Of a stretch of DNA of 44,764 bases, positions 16,115-23,198 are shown one piece after another. How positions within the stretch are numbered: the stretch's first letter is position 1; each line of letters starts with the position of its first letter. Source of the DNA: Desulfuromonadaceae bacterium UBA5613 (GTDB lineage: Bacteria; Desulfobacterota; Desulfuromonadia; Desulfuromonadales; UBA2197); NCBI GenBank assembly GCA_002424625.1, contig DIKR01000138.1, positions 5,210 through 49,973 of the forward strand. Reading direction: 5' to 3'. The notes under the pieces were generated by a model. The model saw nothing but the letters and a program-made list of their open reading frames with translations. It had not been told where the DNA came from and did not search any database. Both the position numbers and the translations under genes were made by a program.

Positions 16115-16483
16115 ATGGCCCGGGAAGAAACTACCCCACAGAAAAATGAAAAGAAACAGCTGCCGGGTCGCAACATCTGGTTTGTTATCGCGTCATTTGC
16201 CGGCTGCGGATTGTTGTTGACGATTATTTTTGGTGGGCAGGGTTTGATGCGCTGGCTGCAGTCGGATCAGAGCAAGAAGACCCTGACCGCTGAACTGGAA
16301 AAGATTCAAGAAAAAAATGCCCGAACCCGGCAGGAGATAGATTCATTAATGCACAACCTGAAATACATAGAGACAGTTGCCCGTCGTGATCTCGGCATGG
16401 TCAAGGCCGATGAAATTATTTATCAATTTCCAAGCAGCGAAAAACAGTCTGGTGCAACTCAAGCACGACCCGACGGACAATAA
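16115..16483 (+). CDS. FtsB/DivIC-like septum formation initiator protein
   Basis: This 122-aa protein has a short cytoplasmic tail, one membrane helix (about residues 22-42), a coiled coil (TLTAELEKIQEKNARTRQEI) and the closing motif IETVARRDLGMVKADEIIYQF, characteristic of the FtsB/DivIC family of divisome proteins. FtsB bridges FtsL and FtsQ in the periplasm. The ATG at 16115 is chosen because ACAGGAG lies 4 nt upstream; a longer frame from 16064 overlaps ugd and adds unlikely residues. It is placed between ugd and argS. Confidence 0.88.
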   Translation: MAREETTPQKNEKKQLPGRNIWFVIASFAGCGLLLTIIFGGQGLMRWLQSDQSKKTLTAELEKIQEKNARTRQEIDSLMHNLKYIETVARRDLGMVKADEIIYQFPSSEKQSGATQARPDGQ

Positions 16484-16579
16484 AGGCCTTCGCTGTCCCG
16501 AATTTACTCAAGACGTACAAGCGCCGTCAACGCAACGATAAAGCCGACACGGTTATAACTGAGAAAGACAACGTTTAAC

Positions 16580-18265
16580 ATGAAAGAAACCCTGCACCGC
16601 CTCCTCCGGAAAACCCTGGCTGCCTGCTATGAAAATGGCACCCTGCACTCCGGCACTACCCCTCCTTTTGTCGTCGAAGTTCCGGGAAACTCCGAACATG
16701 GTGACTTTGCCACCAACGTCGCCATGCTTCTCGCCCGCGACGAAAAAAAGTCGCCCCGCAAGATTGCGGAGATCATCATCTCCGCCCTGGGCGACGGCGC
16801 TGGCTTGATTCAGCACGTTGAGATTGCCGGACCCGGCTTTATCAATTTCTTTCTGGAACCGTCCTGCTGGTATCAGGTCCTTGATGAAATTCATCGCGGC
16901 GGCAATCAATGGGGGCAAAGCAACGATGGCACCGGCCGCAAGGTACAGGTCGAATTCGTCAGTGCTAATCCCACCGGTCCTCTGCACATCGGCCATGGCC
17001 GCGGCGCCGCCATCGGCGATGTCCTTTGCCGCTTGATGGCCGCCACCGGTTGGGATGTCTGTCGGGAATTCTACTACAACGATGCCGGAGTCCAGATCGA
17101 CAAACTCTCCCTCTCGGTGCAAGCCCGCTGCCTCGGCATCGAACCGGGTGATTCAGGGTGGCCGCAGGACGGCTATCAAGGGGAGTACATCAAAGACGTT
17201 GCTACCGCCTATTTAAACAGGGAGAGCGTCAGCGCCGGCGACCAGGCGGTGACAGCGACCGGAGATCCCCGGGACCTTGAGGCGATCCGGCATTTTTCTG
17301 TCGCCTTTTTGCGCCGCGAACAGGATCAGGATCTGCGCGCTTTCGACGTGCATTTTGACAACTACTTTCTCGAATCGAGCCTGTACAGCGATGGTTTGGT
17401 GGAAGCGACGGTGCAGTCTCTCATTGCGAATGGCCACACCTACGAGCAGGACGGGGCTCTCTGGCTGCGCACCACCGCTTACGGCGACGACAAAGACCGG
17501 GTCATGCGCAAGTCGGATGGCAGCTACACCTATTTTGTCCCTGATGTCGCTTACCACCTGAATAAATGGCAGCGCGGCTTTGTCCGGGTCGTCAACGAAC
17601 AGGGTGCGGATCACCACAGCACTGTCACCCGGGTGCGCGCCGGCTTGCAGGCCCTCGATGTCGGCATCCCTGCGGGGTGGCCTGAATACGTGTTGCATCA
17701 AATGGTGACGGTCCTGCGCGGCGGCGAAGAAGTCAAAATTTCCAAACGCGCCGGAAGCTATGTCACCCTGCGCGACTTGATCGACGAAGTCGGCCGGGAT
17801 GCAGTCCGCTACTTCTTTGTTATGCGCAAATCCGACTCGCAGCTGGTCTTCGACATTGATCTCGCCAAGCAGCAATCGGTCGACAATCCGGTCTTTTACG
17901 TCCAATATGCCCATGCGCGCATTTGCAGCATCAATCGCAACGCCACAGAAGCCGGGATAACCTGCCCCGCAACAGGAGCAGCCCCCCTGACCAAGCTGCA
18001 GCTGAACGAAGAGCTTTCCTTGATCAAGCTCCTCATCCATTATCCGGAGGTCGTCAATACCGCCGCGTCGGTGTGTGAACCCCATCGTTTGACGATCTAC
18101 CTGCAGGAAGTAGCCGCTCTTTTCCACAACTACTACAACTCGCATCGGGTGTTGGTTGACGATGCCGAGACCAGTGCTGCCCGCCTTTATCTGGTCAACG
18201 CTGTCCGGCACGTTCTCGCCAACGCCTTATCCCTGCTCGGGATCAACGCACCGGAACGCATGTAG
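16580..18265 (+). CDS. argS: Arginyl-tRNA synthetase
   Basis: This 561-aa class I synthetase charges tRNA-Arg. The N-terminal additional domain contains NSEHGDFATNVAMLLAR. The HIGH motif lies in VSANPTGPLHIGHGRGAA, and the degenerate KMSKS loop is EVKISKRAGSYVTLRDL. The C-terminal anticodon-binding DALR domain includes LFHNYYNSHRVLVDD. Length is normal for bacterial ArgS. The ribosome binding site is weak (GAGAAAG well upstream of the ATG). It lies 96 bp after the FtsB-like gene and 9 bp before a SPOR-domain gene. Confidence 0.97.
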   Translation: MKETLHRLLRKTLAACYENGTLHSGTTPPFVVEVPGNSEHGDFATNVAMLLARDEKKSPRKIAEIIISALGDGAGLIQHVEIAGPGFINFFLEPSCWYQVLDEIHRGGNQWGQSNDGTGRKVQVEFVSANPTGPLHIGHGRGAAIGDVLCRLMAATGWDVCREFYYNDAGVQIDKLSLSVQARCLGIEPGDSGWPQDGYQGEYIKDVATAYLNRESVSAGDQAVTATGDPRDLEAIRHFSVAFLRREQDQDLRAFDVHFDNYFLESSLYSDGLVEATVQSLIANGHTYEQDGALWLRTTAYGDDKDRVMRKSDGSYTYFVPDVAYHLNKWQRGFVRVVNEQGADHHSTVTRVRAGLQALDVGIPAGWPEYVLHQMVTVLRGGEEVKISKRAGSYVTLRDLIDEVGRDAVRYFFVMRKSDSQLVFDIDLAKQQSVDNPVFYVQYAHARICSINRNATEAGITCPATGAAPLTKLQLNEELSLIKLLIHYPEVVNTAASVCEPHRLTIYLQEVAALFHNYYNSHRVLVDDAETSAARLYLVNAVRHVLANALSLLGINAPERM

Positions 18266-18274
18266 AGCGCAGTC

Positions 18275-18898
18275 ATGACCCAGCCCTATTCACATAATTC
18301 CGGAGAATCCCGACCGCTGCGGCAAATCGTTCTCCTCCTTTTTACCGCCGCGGTAAGCTTTGTCCTTGGCATAATCATCGGTCGCAGCAGCGCCCCGGTG
18401 CAGCCGATCATTAAAGTAAGCATGCCGACAGAAACTCAGACCGCAGCGGCACAAAACTTCAATTTCTACAAAGCGCTGCCGAAAGGAGAGACCACGGCTC
18501 TGGGGAGCGGCATCAACCACAGAAGCACCCTTCCGGCATCAGCAACACCGCCGCCGGCTACGATGAGTCAGACGAAAACAGCTATGCCAACTGTCACTAC
18601 CACCGAAAGGTCAAATGAACCGTCGCCGTCGACCCCGATTCAAAAATCCGGCAAAGAAGAAGGCCAGACCTCCTGGATTCTCCAGGCTTCTGCAAGTTCG
18701 CGCGAGGCGGATGCACAAAGTCTCGGCAAACGATTGCGCAGCAAGGGTTATAAAACTGAAGTCAAACCCGTTCAGGTCAAAGGAAAAACCTGGTTTCGCG
18801 TCTATGTCGGTCCCTACGCGACCGCTGCCGCCGCAAAGGAAGCAGCAGCCAAGCTCTCCCGCCAGGAAGGCCTGACTCCGATCGCCAGAAAAATATAG
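18275..18898 (+). CDS. SPOR-domain inner-membrane protein
   Basis: This 207-aa protein is a single-pass membrane protein: a short basic cytoplasmic tail, a membrane helix (about residues 17-40), a Pro/Thr/Ser-rich periplasmic linker (60-130) and a C-terminal SPOR domain (SWILQASASSREADAQSLGK to WFRVYVGPYATAAAAKEAA). This FtsN/DedD-like layout suggests binding to septal peptidoglycan during division. It follows argS by 9 bp and is the last gene of the ugd-ftsB-argS unit. Confidence 0.9.
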   Translation: MTQPYSHNSGESRPLRQIVLLLFTAAVSFVLGIIIGRSSAPVQPIIKVSMPTETQTAAAQNFNFYKALPKGETTALGSGINHRSTLPASATPPPATMSQTKTAMPTVTTTERSNEPSPSTPIQKSGKEEGQTSWILQASASSREADAQSLGKRLRSKGYKTEVKPVQVKGKTWFRVYVGPYATAAAAKEAAAKLSRQEGLTPIARKI

Positions 18899-19016
18899 CT
18901 TTCCCCTCCCCCATCAACTCTCCCTCTCTTTTTTATTAAAATATATTGAATTTGTCAGATTTTTATAAGAAGCGGGGACTAGAATTCTTCAGTGACAACT
19001 TTTACTGGAGGACTTC

Positions 19017-19226
19017 ATGCAAAAAGACCCCTGTCAATTTGACGGCGTTTGTGAATTTCGTCCCAGGTGTGCGTGCAGCGGCAACCACCATCTCCTCTGC
19101 AAAATCACCTACCAGGTTAGCGGCATTTATTTTGTCGAAAAAGAAACCCACCCGACCTGCAACGCCAAGACCTTCTTTGGCAATGCTCATATTTGTCTCT
19201 GCCCGGCGAAAACCAGCGAACCTTGA
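19017..19226 (+). CDS. Small cysteine-rich protein of unknown function
   Basis: This 69-aa protein is well supported by GGAGGA placed 5 nt before the ATG. It contains eight cysteines: Cys6, Cys12, Cys18, Cys20 and Cys28 in the first half, one near the middle and a final CLC pair. The spacing CX5CX5CXCX7C and the segment RCACSGNHHLLC suggest a small metal- or Fe-S-binding domain. I do not recognise the family. There is no signal peptide or membrane helix. It stands alone on the plus strand, 118 bp after the SPOR gene, and its stop is only 26 bp from the convergent dinB stop. An AT-rich stretch just upstream may hold its promoter. Confidence 0.7.
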   Translation: MQKDPCQFDGVCEFRPRCACSGNHHLLCKITYQVSGIYFVEKETHPTCNAKTFFGNAHICLCPAKTSEP

Positions 19227-19252
19227 CCTCCTTCCCCGCCTCCCGCGAACGC

Positions 19253-20479
19253 TCAACTCATGTCGATATGGCGAACCCCCTCGGGGCGCCAGGCCGGTGA
19301 AATGACGTGTGATCCCTTATCAAGCTTATAAAGTAATGAAGCAAACGTTACGGTAAAATCTCCCAACTTGTTGTTAACACTGTCCATCGCCGCTGTCAGC
19401 CGCAGCTCTCGCTCATTTCCGTTAAAAAGGGAGAGTTGCTGCACCGCTTCGTCCCAGCCGGACAAGGAAATACCGAGAAGTCGTACCGGTTGTTCAAGGA
19501 CAATAGCATCAAGGATTTTGAGTGCAGCGAGATAAATATCCCCACTGAGTGTCAGGGGACGTGGCTGTTTCTGTTGCCGGGTGAAGGTGGTGAAGTCGGC
19601 ATAACGAACCGTCAGGGTGAGAGTCCGGCCGGCCAAAGCATAGCGCCGCGAGCGCCGTCCGACCATCTCGGCGAGTTGCAGCAGGACCACCGAGATGGCG
19701 GAACGATCGCTCAGATCCTGTGCCAGAGTGGTGCTGTGACCGATCGACTTGACCTGTCCTTCGTCCGCGGCAGCGACAACCGGAGAATCGTCTATCCCCT
19801 GGGCCATGCGCAGCAGCTGATCACCAACCATGCCAAACTTGCGCCGCAGGATCTCCTGCGGGAAAGCGGCCAACTGCCCGCAGGTGATGATGCCGAGAAG
19901 CGCCAGCTGTCGACTGGTCTGCCGGCCAATACCACAAAGATCACCGACGGGAAGATCCCGCAGAATATCCGGGACCAGCTCCGGCATGATAACAGTCAGA
20001 CCATCCGGCTTCTTCATCTCCGAGGCGAGTTTGGCGAGCAACTTGTTCGGGGCAATACCGATGGAACAGGTCAAACCAAAGCGGGTCTTGATCCGCGATT
20101 TGATCAGATAAGCGATACGTTGCGGAGTAGTGAAGAGGCCGAGGGAGCCGCTGATGTCAAGGAAGGCTTCATCAATGGAAAAGACCTGAACAAGGGGAGT
20201 GTAATCCGCCAGTATCTTCATGATTTCTGCGGAAACGTGGGCATAAAGACGATTACTCACCGGCACCTGAATCAATTGCGGGCAGAGGCGACGTGCTTCG
20301 AAAACCCGCATGCCGGTTTTAATACCAAAGGCGCGGGCTTCGTAGGAAGCGGTGAGAATCACTGTGCGCGCCGCACTGCCGACGACCACGATCGGCTTGC
20401 CGCGCAGCGCCGGATTCGACTGTTGTTCAACCGCAGCGAAAAAGGCATTCATATCGACATGCAGTATGATGCGATCCAT
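19253..20479 (-). CDS. dinB: DNA polymerase IV (Y-family translesion polymerase)
   Basis: This 408-aa protein has the Y-family palm motifs: DMNAFFAAVEQ near the N-terminus and FSIDEAFLDISG, holding the catalytic acidic residues. HhH/thumb motifs follow (LCGIGRQTSRQLALLGI) and a little-finger domain with SIGHSTTLAQDL. QLSLF near residue 365 is a beta-clamp-binding motif. It copies past DNA lesions. The ATG at 20479 overlaps the stop of the 81-aa gene (TGATG), with GAGG 7 nt upstream; a GTG one codon earlier is possible. It is the last gene of the lexA operon and therefore likely SOS-induced. Confidence 0.95.
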   Translation of the reverse strand: MDRIILHVDMNAFFAAVEQQSNPALRGKPIVVVGSAARTVILTASYEARAFGIKTGMRVFEARRLCPQLIQVPVSNRLYAHVSAEIMKILADYTPLVQVFSIDEAFLDISGSLGLFTTPQRIAYLIKSRIKTRFGLTCSIGIAPNKLLAKLASEMKKPDGLTVIMPELVPDILRDLPVGDLCGIGRQTSRQLALLGIITCGQLAAFPQEILRRKFGMVGDQLLRMAQGIDDSPVVAAADEGQVKSIGHSTTLAQDLSDRSAISVVLLQLAEMVGRRSRRYALAGRTLTLTVRYADFTTFTRQQKQPRPLTLSGDIYLAALKILDAIVLEQPVRLLGISLSGWDEAVQQLSLFNGNERELRLTAAMDSVNNKLGDFTVTFASLLYKLDKGSHVISPAWRPEGVRHIDMS

Positions 20480-20724
20480 CACAGGGCCTCAATGCGTAGC
20501 AGCTGCCAGGTTGCAGCGCCCGGGTTAAAAATCAATTCAAAGAGAGCGCCGTCATCAGTGACATGAAAATGCCACAGAATCGTTTCTCCCCGCCGATCCC
20601 GCCAGCTGTTGGTGATCGACCGCACGTCATGCCGGCGGCGCTTCAGCTCAAACCAGACCGGACGGATGCGCCCCTCCGGACCAAAGATCACGGCCACGCG
20701 GATATTGGAACAAGGCTCTCCCAT
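20479..20724 (-). CDS. 81-aa conserved-looking protein between lexA and dinB (DUF6504-like?)
   Basis: This small basic protein contains VWFELKRRRHDVRSITNSW, then GETILWHFHVTDDGALFELIF and a closing TWQLLRIEAL. The pattern of a basic Arg-Arg-x-His-x-Val segment, a Trp, a beta strand, Tyr/Phe-Glu-Leu and a final Trp-x-Leu strand recalls DUF6504, small proteins found beside translesion polymerase genes in actinobacteria. That resemblance is from memory and tentative. The gene starts 5 bp after lexA and overlaps the dinB start, so it belongs to the SOS operon. A role in translesion synthesis or its regulation is an inference. Confidence 0.75.
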   Translation of the reverse strand: MGEPCSNIRVAVIFGPEGRIRPVWFELKRRRHDVRSITNSWRDRRGETILWHFHVTDDGALFELIFNPGAATWQLLRIEAL

Positions 20725-20729
20725 TCGGA

Positions 20730-21329
20730 CTAAAATTCCCGCATCAAGCCGGTGACCTTGCCGACGATCACCACCTCTCCTCCAGTGCTGTCCATAAAGA
20801 TCGGTGCCATATAACGGTTTTCCGGCTGCAGTCGAATTCGTCCTTTCTCCCGATAAAAACGCTTCAGGGTCGCATCGCCAGCGATCAAAACCACGACAAT
20901 CTCCCCGTTTTCGGCAGAGGGCTGCGGCCGTACCACCACCAGATCGCCGCTGCAGATCTGGGCATCGATCATCGAGTCCCCCTGCACCCGCAGCACAAAA
21001 GAATCCGGGGAACGGATCAGGGACGGATCGACAATCACCTCCCCTGCCCGCTCCTGCTGCGCCAGTTGCGGCACCCCGGCACGAATCACGCCGAGCAGCG
21101 GCAGCGATTGGCCACCGCGTAGCGCTTCGGTCAGAACAATCGCCCGGGAATTGCGGGGGGTGCGACGCAGCAACCCCTGGCGTTCCAGGGCCGCCAGATG
21201 ACGCAGTACCCCGAGGTTACCGGTAATTCCCAGGGCACCGGCAATCTCCTGCAGGGTCGGCGAAAAGCCGTACTCACCGATAAAGTTCCGGATAAAATCG
21301 TACGCTTGACGCTGACGGGCGGTGAGCAT
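20730..21329 (-). CDS. lexA: LexA repressor
   Basis: This 199-aa protein has an N-terminal winged helix (LTARQRQAYDFIRNFIGEYG, then SPTLQEIAGALGI). The Ala-Gly cleavage site is in GVIRAGVPQ, the catalytic Ser in VQGDSMIDAQI and the Lys in DATLKRFYRE. It represses SOS genes and is inactivated by RecA-stimulated self-cleavage. The ATG at 21329 is chosen over a TTG two codons upstream because GGAG lies 8 nt before it. A palindrome overlapping the putative promoter at 21346-21365 suggests autoregulation. It leads a three-gene operon with the 81-aa gene and dinB. Confidence 0.96.
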   Translation of the reverse strand: MLTARQRQAYDFIRNFIGEYGFSPTLQEIAGALGITGNLGVLRHLAALERQGLLRRTPRNSRAIVLTEALRGGQSLPLLGVIRAGVPQLAQQERAGEVIVDPSLIRSPDSFVLRVQGDSMIDAQICSGDLVVVRPQPSAENGEIVVVLIAGDATLKRFYREKGRIRLQPENRYMAPIFMDSTGGEVVIVGKVTGLMREF

Positions 21330-21345
21330 CGACAAATCTCCTTCC

Positions 21346-21389
21346 TAGTTACTTTAAGGTAACTATCATGGGCAAAAAAAAAGAGTCAA
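21346..21389 (-). promoter_or_regulatory. lexA promoter with palindromic candidate LexA operator
   Basis: TAGTTAC (21346-21352) and GTAACTA (21359-21365) form a perfect 7-bp inverted repeat with a 6-bp spacer. On the minus strand TTGACT (21389-21384) and GATAGT (21367-21362), 16 bp apart, make a plausible sigma70 promoter whose -10 overlaps the palindrome. The box differs from the E. coli CTGT-N8-ACAG and Gram-positive GAAC-N4-GTTC types, and only loosely fits the Geobacter GGTT-like box. Confidence 0.7.
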
Positions 21390-21413
21390 TGCTTTTACTG
21401 CATGACGCACAAG

Positions 21414-21450
21414 CGTGTACCGAGCGGTGAAAAGGACCGCCCGGTACACG
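21414..21450 (-). terminator. Hairpin between the ferritin-like gene and lexA
   Basis: CGTGTACCG-AGCGGT pairs with ACCGC-CCGGTACACG, a 14-15 bp imperfect stem just beyond the ferritin-like stop. There is no T-tract on either strand, so termination is uncertain, though the stem is strong. Confidence 0.5.
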
Positions 21451-21457
21451 TTAAAGA

Positions 21458-21928
21458 TCAGTTTTCAGTGAGGAAATGCGCTTCGTAATCATCTTCCAGC
21501 GAGCGCAAATGCCGGGCTTCATCATTCGCCATCCGGGTAAAGATCGCTGCCATCGGCGCGCCGGCGCAGCCGCTTGCCATACTTAGATAAAAATCGAGAG
21601 AGATCTTTTCGAGGTGGATGGCGTAGGCGAGAGCTTCCCGCGCATCGGCATCAGGGCTTAAAGTCTTTTGCGCGAGAAGATAATCGAGATCCATCGTCGG
21701 CACCGGATAATCGAAGTGCTGGTGGTCGATCACCCCTTCAACCAGCGCTTTTTCGAGTTGATACTTATGCTCAAGCTCGTCGAGGGCCGCATCTTTAAGG
21801 ATCATTCGGGTGGCGGGTTGACGACAACTGCGCAGCGCCGCCAGGTAGTGGCGAAAACCGCTTTCCTCCATCGCCACCGCCATTTCCAGGGCCGCTTCAA
21901 AGGTAAAACAAACGTTGGGACTGTTCAT
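21458..21928 (-). CDS. Ferritin-like (rubrerythrin-type) diiron protein
   Basis: This 156-aa protein is a four-helix bundle with two EXXH-type motifs. The first helix has EESGFRHYLAAL, followed by DAALDELEHKYQLEKAL (ELEH). The second half has AIHLEKISLDFY and MANDEARHLRSLEDDY (EARH). This is the diiron-binding pattern of the rubrerythrin/ferritin-like superfamily. No rubredoxin domain is present. It probably handles peroxide or iron. GGAAGGAG precedes the ATG. The 54-aa gene lies 20 bp upstream, forming a pair. Confidence 0.87.
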   Translation of the reverse strand: MNSPNVCFTFEAALEMAVAMEESGFRHYLAALRSCRQPATRMILKDAALDELEHKYQLEKALVEGVIDHQHFDYPVPTMDLDYLLAQKTLSPDADAREALAYAIHLEKISLDFYLSMASGCAGAPMAAIFTRMANDEARHLRSLEDDYEAHFLTEN

Positions 21929-21948
21929 GAGCTTCTCCTTCCGTGTCC

Positions 21949-22113
21949 TTAATAGATGACAATGTAACCATGTCTTCCGGCAATGGCACTGATTTCAAGA
22001 ACATCGTCAATCTGGTAAACCGAGCCGTCGAGGATAAATTCAAATCCGCCCTCTGGTTTCGGCTTCGCCAAATCGATGAGATATTCAAAGCTGGCGGTCT
22101 TGATCGTCTCCAT
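21949..22113 (-). CDS. 54-aa protein of unknown function
   Basis: This small soluble protein reads METIKTASFEYLIDL at the start, then a Lys/Pro-rich turn and two beta-like strands (GGFEFILDGSVYQIDDVLEI), ending HGYIVIY. GGGAG lies 5 nt before the ATG at 22113, which supports this start over a frame extending to 22230. It lies 20 bp before the ferritin-like gene and 55 bp after the ABC permease gene. I do not recognise the family. The sequence is compatible with a small all-beta fold. Confidence 0.6.
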   Translation of the reverse strand: METIKTASFEYLIDLAKPKPEGGFEFILDGSVYQIDDVLEISAIAGRHGYIVIY

Positions 22114-22168
22114 CGTGACTCCCTGCAAACATTTTACTGAAAAGATTAGCACACGAATCTGCAGGCGT

Positions 22169-23143
22169 CTAACGATTGCGGATACGCGGGTCGGCAAAAG
22201 CATAACAAAGATCAGCCAGGAGATTGCCAACCAGAGTAAGGATGGCCCCCATGACCAGAATTCCCATTATCAGGGGGTAATCGCGCATCATCACCCCGTC
22301 GTAAAAGAGTTTACCCATGCCGGGGATAGCGAAGATCGTTTCAAAGATGACACTCCCGCCAATGAGGCCCGGCACTGAAAGTCCGAGGATGGTAATCACC
22401 GGCAACAGGGCATTACGCAGCGCATGACGATAGATAACACTCTGTTCCGTAAGTCCTTTAGCGCGGGCGGTGAGGATGTAATCCTGACGGATAACTTCCA
22501 GCATATTCGAGCGCATGTAGCGCGAGAAGCCAGCGAGGCCACCAAAGGTGGAAATAAAGACCGGCAGAAGGAGATGGCGACCAAGATCCAGGACTTTGCC
22601 GACAGAACTCAAGGAGTCGTAGTCCAGAGACTTAAGTCCGGCTATCGGCAAGATCCCCAAGCGCACCCCGAAAAAATCCATGAGGAGCAGCGCCAGCCAG
22701 AAAGAGGGGGCAGCAAAGCCGATAAAGACCAGAATTGTTGTGAGCCGATCAAAGAGAGAACCGCGATGCGTGGCCGAATAGACACCAATAGGAATAGCGG
22801 TGGCGAGGATGGCGATGATCGACAGAAGATTAATGCTGATGGTGATCGGCAGCCGTTCGATAATCTTATCCAGAACCGGACGCCGATCCTGGGAAAAGGA
22901 GTTGCCAAAGTCGAGACGGATAAAGCGTCCCAGCCATTCGCCATACTGAACAACCAGAGGCTTATCGAGACCGTACTGGTCGCGCAAGCGATTCCGCAGT
23001 TCAGTACTCACCTCGGGGTTGAGCTGGGTCTGCATGTCGGTCGGCTCGCCCGGTGCGAGATGGATCACCACAAAGGAGATCAGGGTAATCCCGATCAGAA
23101 GCGGGATCATCATCAAAAAACGCCGGGCCAGGTAATTCAGCAT
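22169..23143 (-). CDS. Peptide ABC transporter permease (DppB/OppB family)
   Basis: This 324-aa protein has the DppB-type N-terminus (MLNYLARRFLMMIPLLIGITLISFVVIHLAPGEP, residues 1-34), six predicted helices and the EAA coupling loop YILTARAKGLTEQSVIYRHALRNA that contacts the ATPase. It forms one half of the transmembrane pore of a di/oligopeptide or nickel importer. The solute-binding protein lies 55 bp upstream. The second permease (DppC) and the ATPases (DppD/F) are not adjacent; the next gene is an unrelated 54-aa protein. The missing parts must be encoded elsewhere or shared. Confidence 0.92.
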   Translation of the reverse strand: MLNYLARRFLMMIPLLIGITLISFVVIHLAPGEPTDMQTQLNPEVSTELRNRLRDQYGLDKPLVVQYGEWLGRFIRLDFGNSFSQDRRPVLDKIIERLPITISINLLSIIAILATAIPIGVYSATHRGSLFDRLTTILVFIGFAAPSFWLALLLMDFFGVRLGILPIAGLKSLDYDSLSSVGKVLDLGRHLLLPVFISTFGGLAGFSRYMRSNMLEVIRQDYILTARAKGLTEQSVIYRHALRNALLPVITILGLSVPGLIGGSVIFETIFAIPGMGKLFYDGVMMRDYPLIMGILVMGAILTLVGNLLADLCYAFADPRIRNR

Positions 23144-23198
23144 AAAAGGCTATCACTTCCAGGGAATAATCATTAAAGGGGCGACACAAGGTCGTTAA

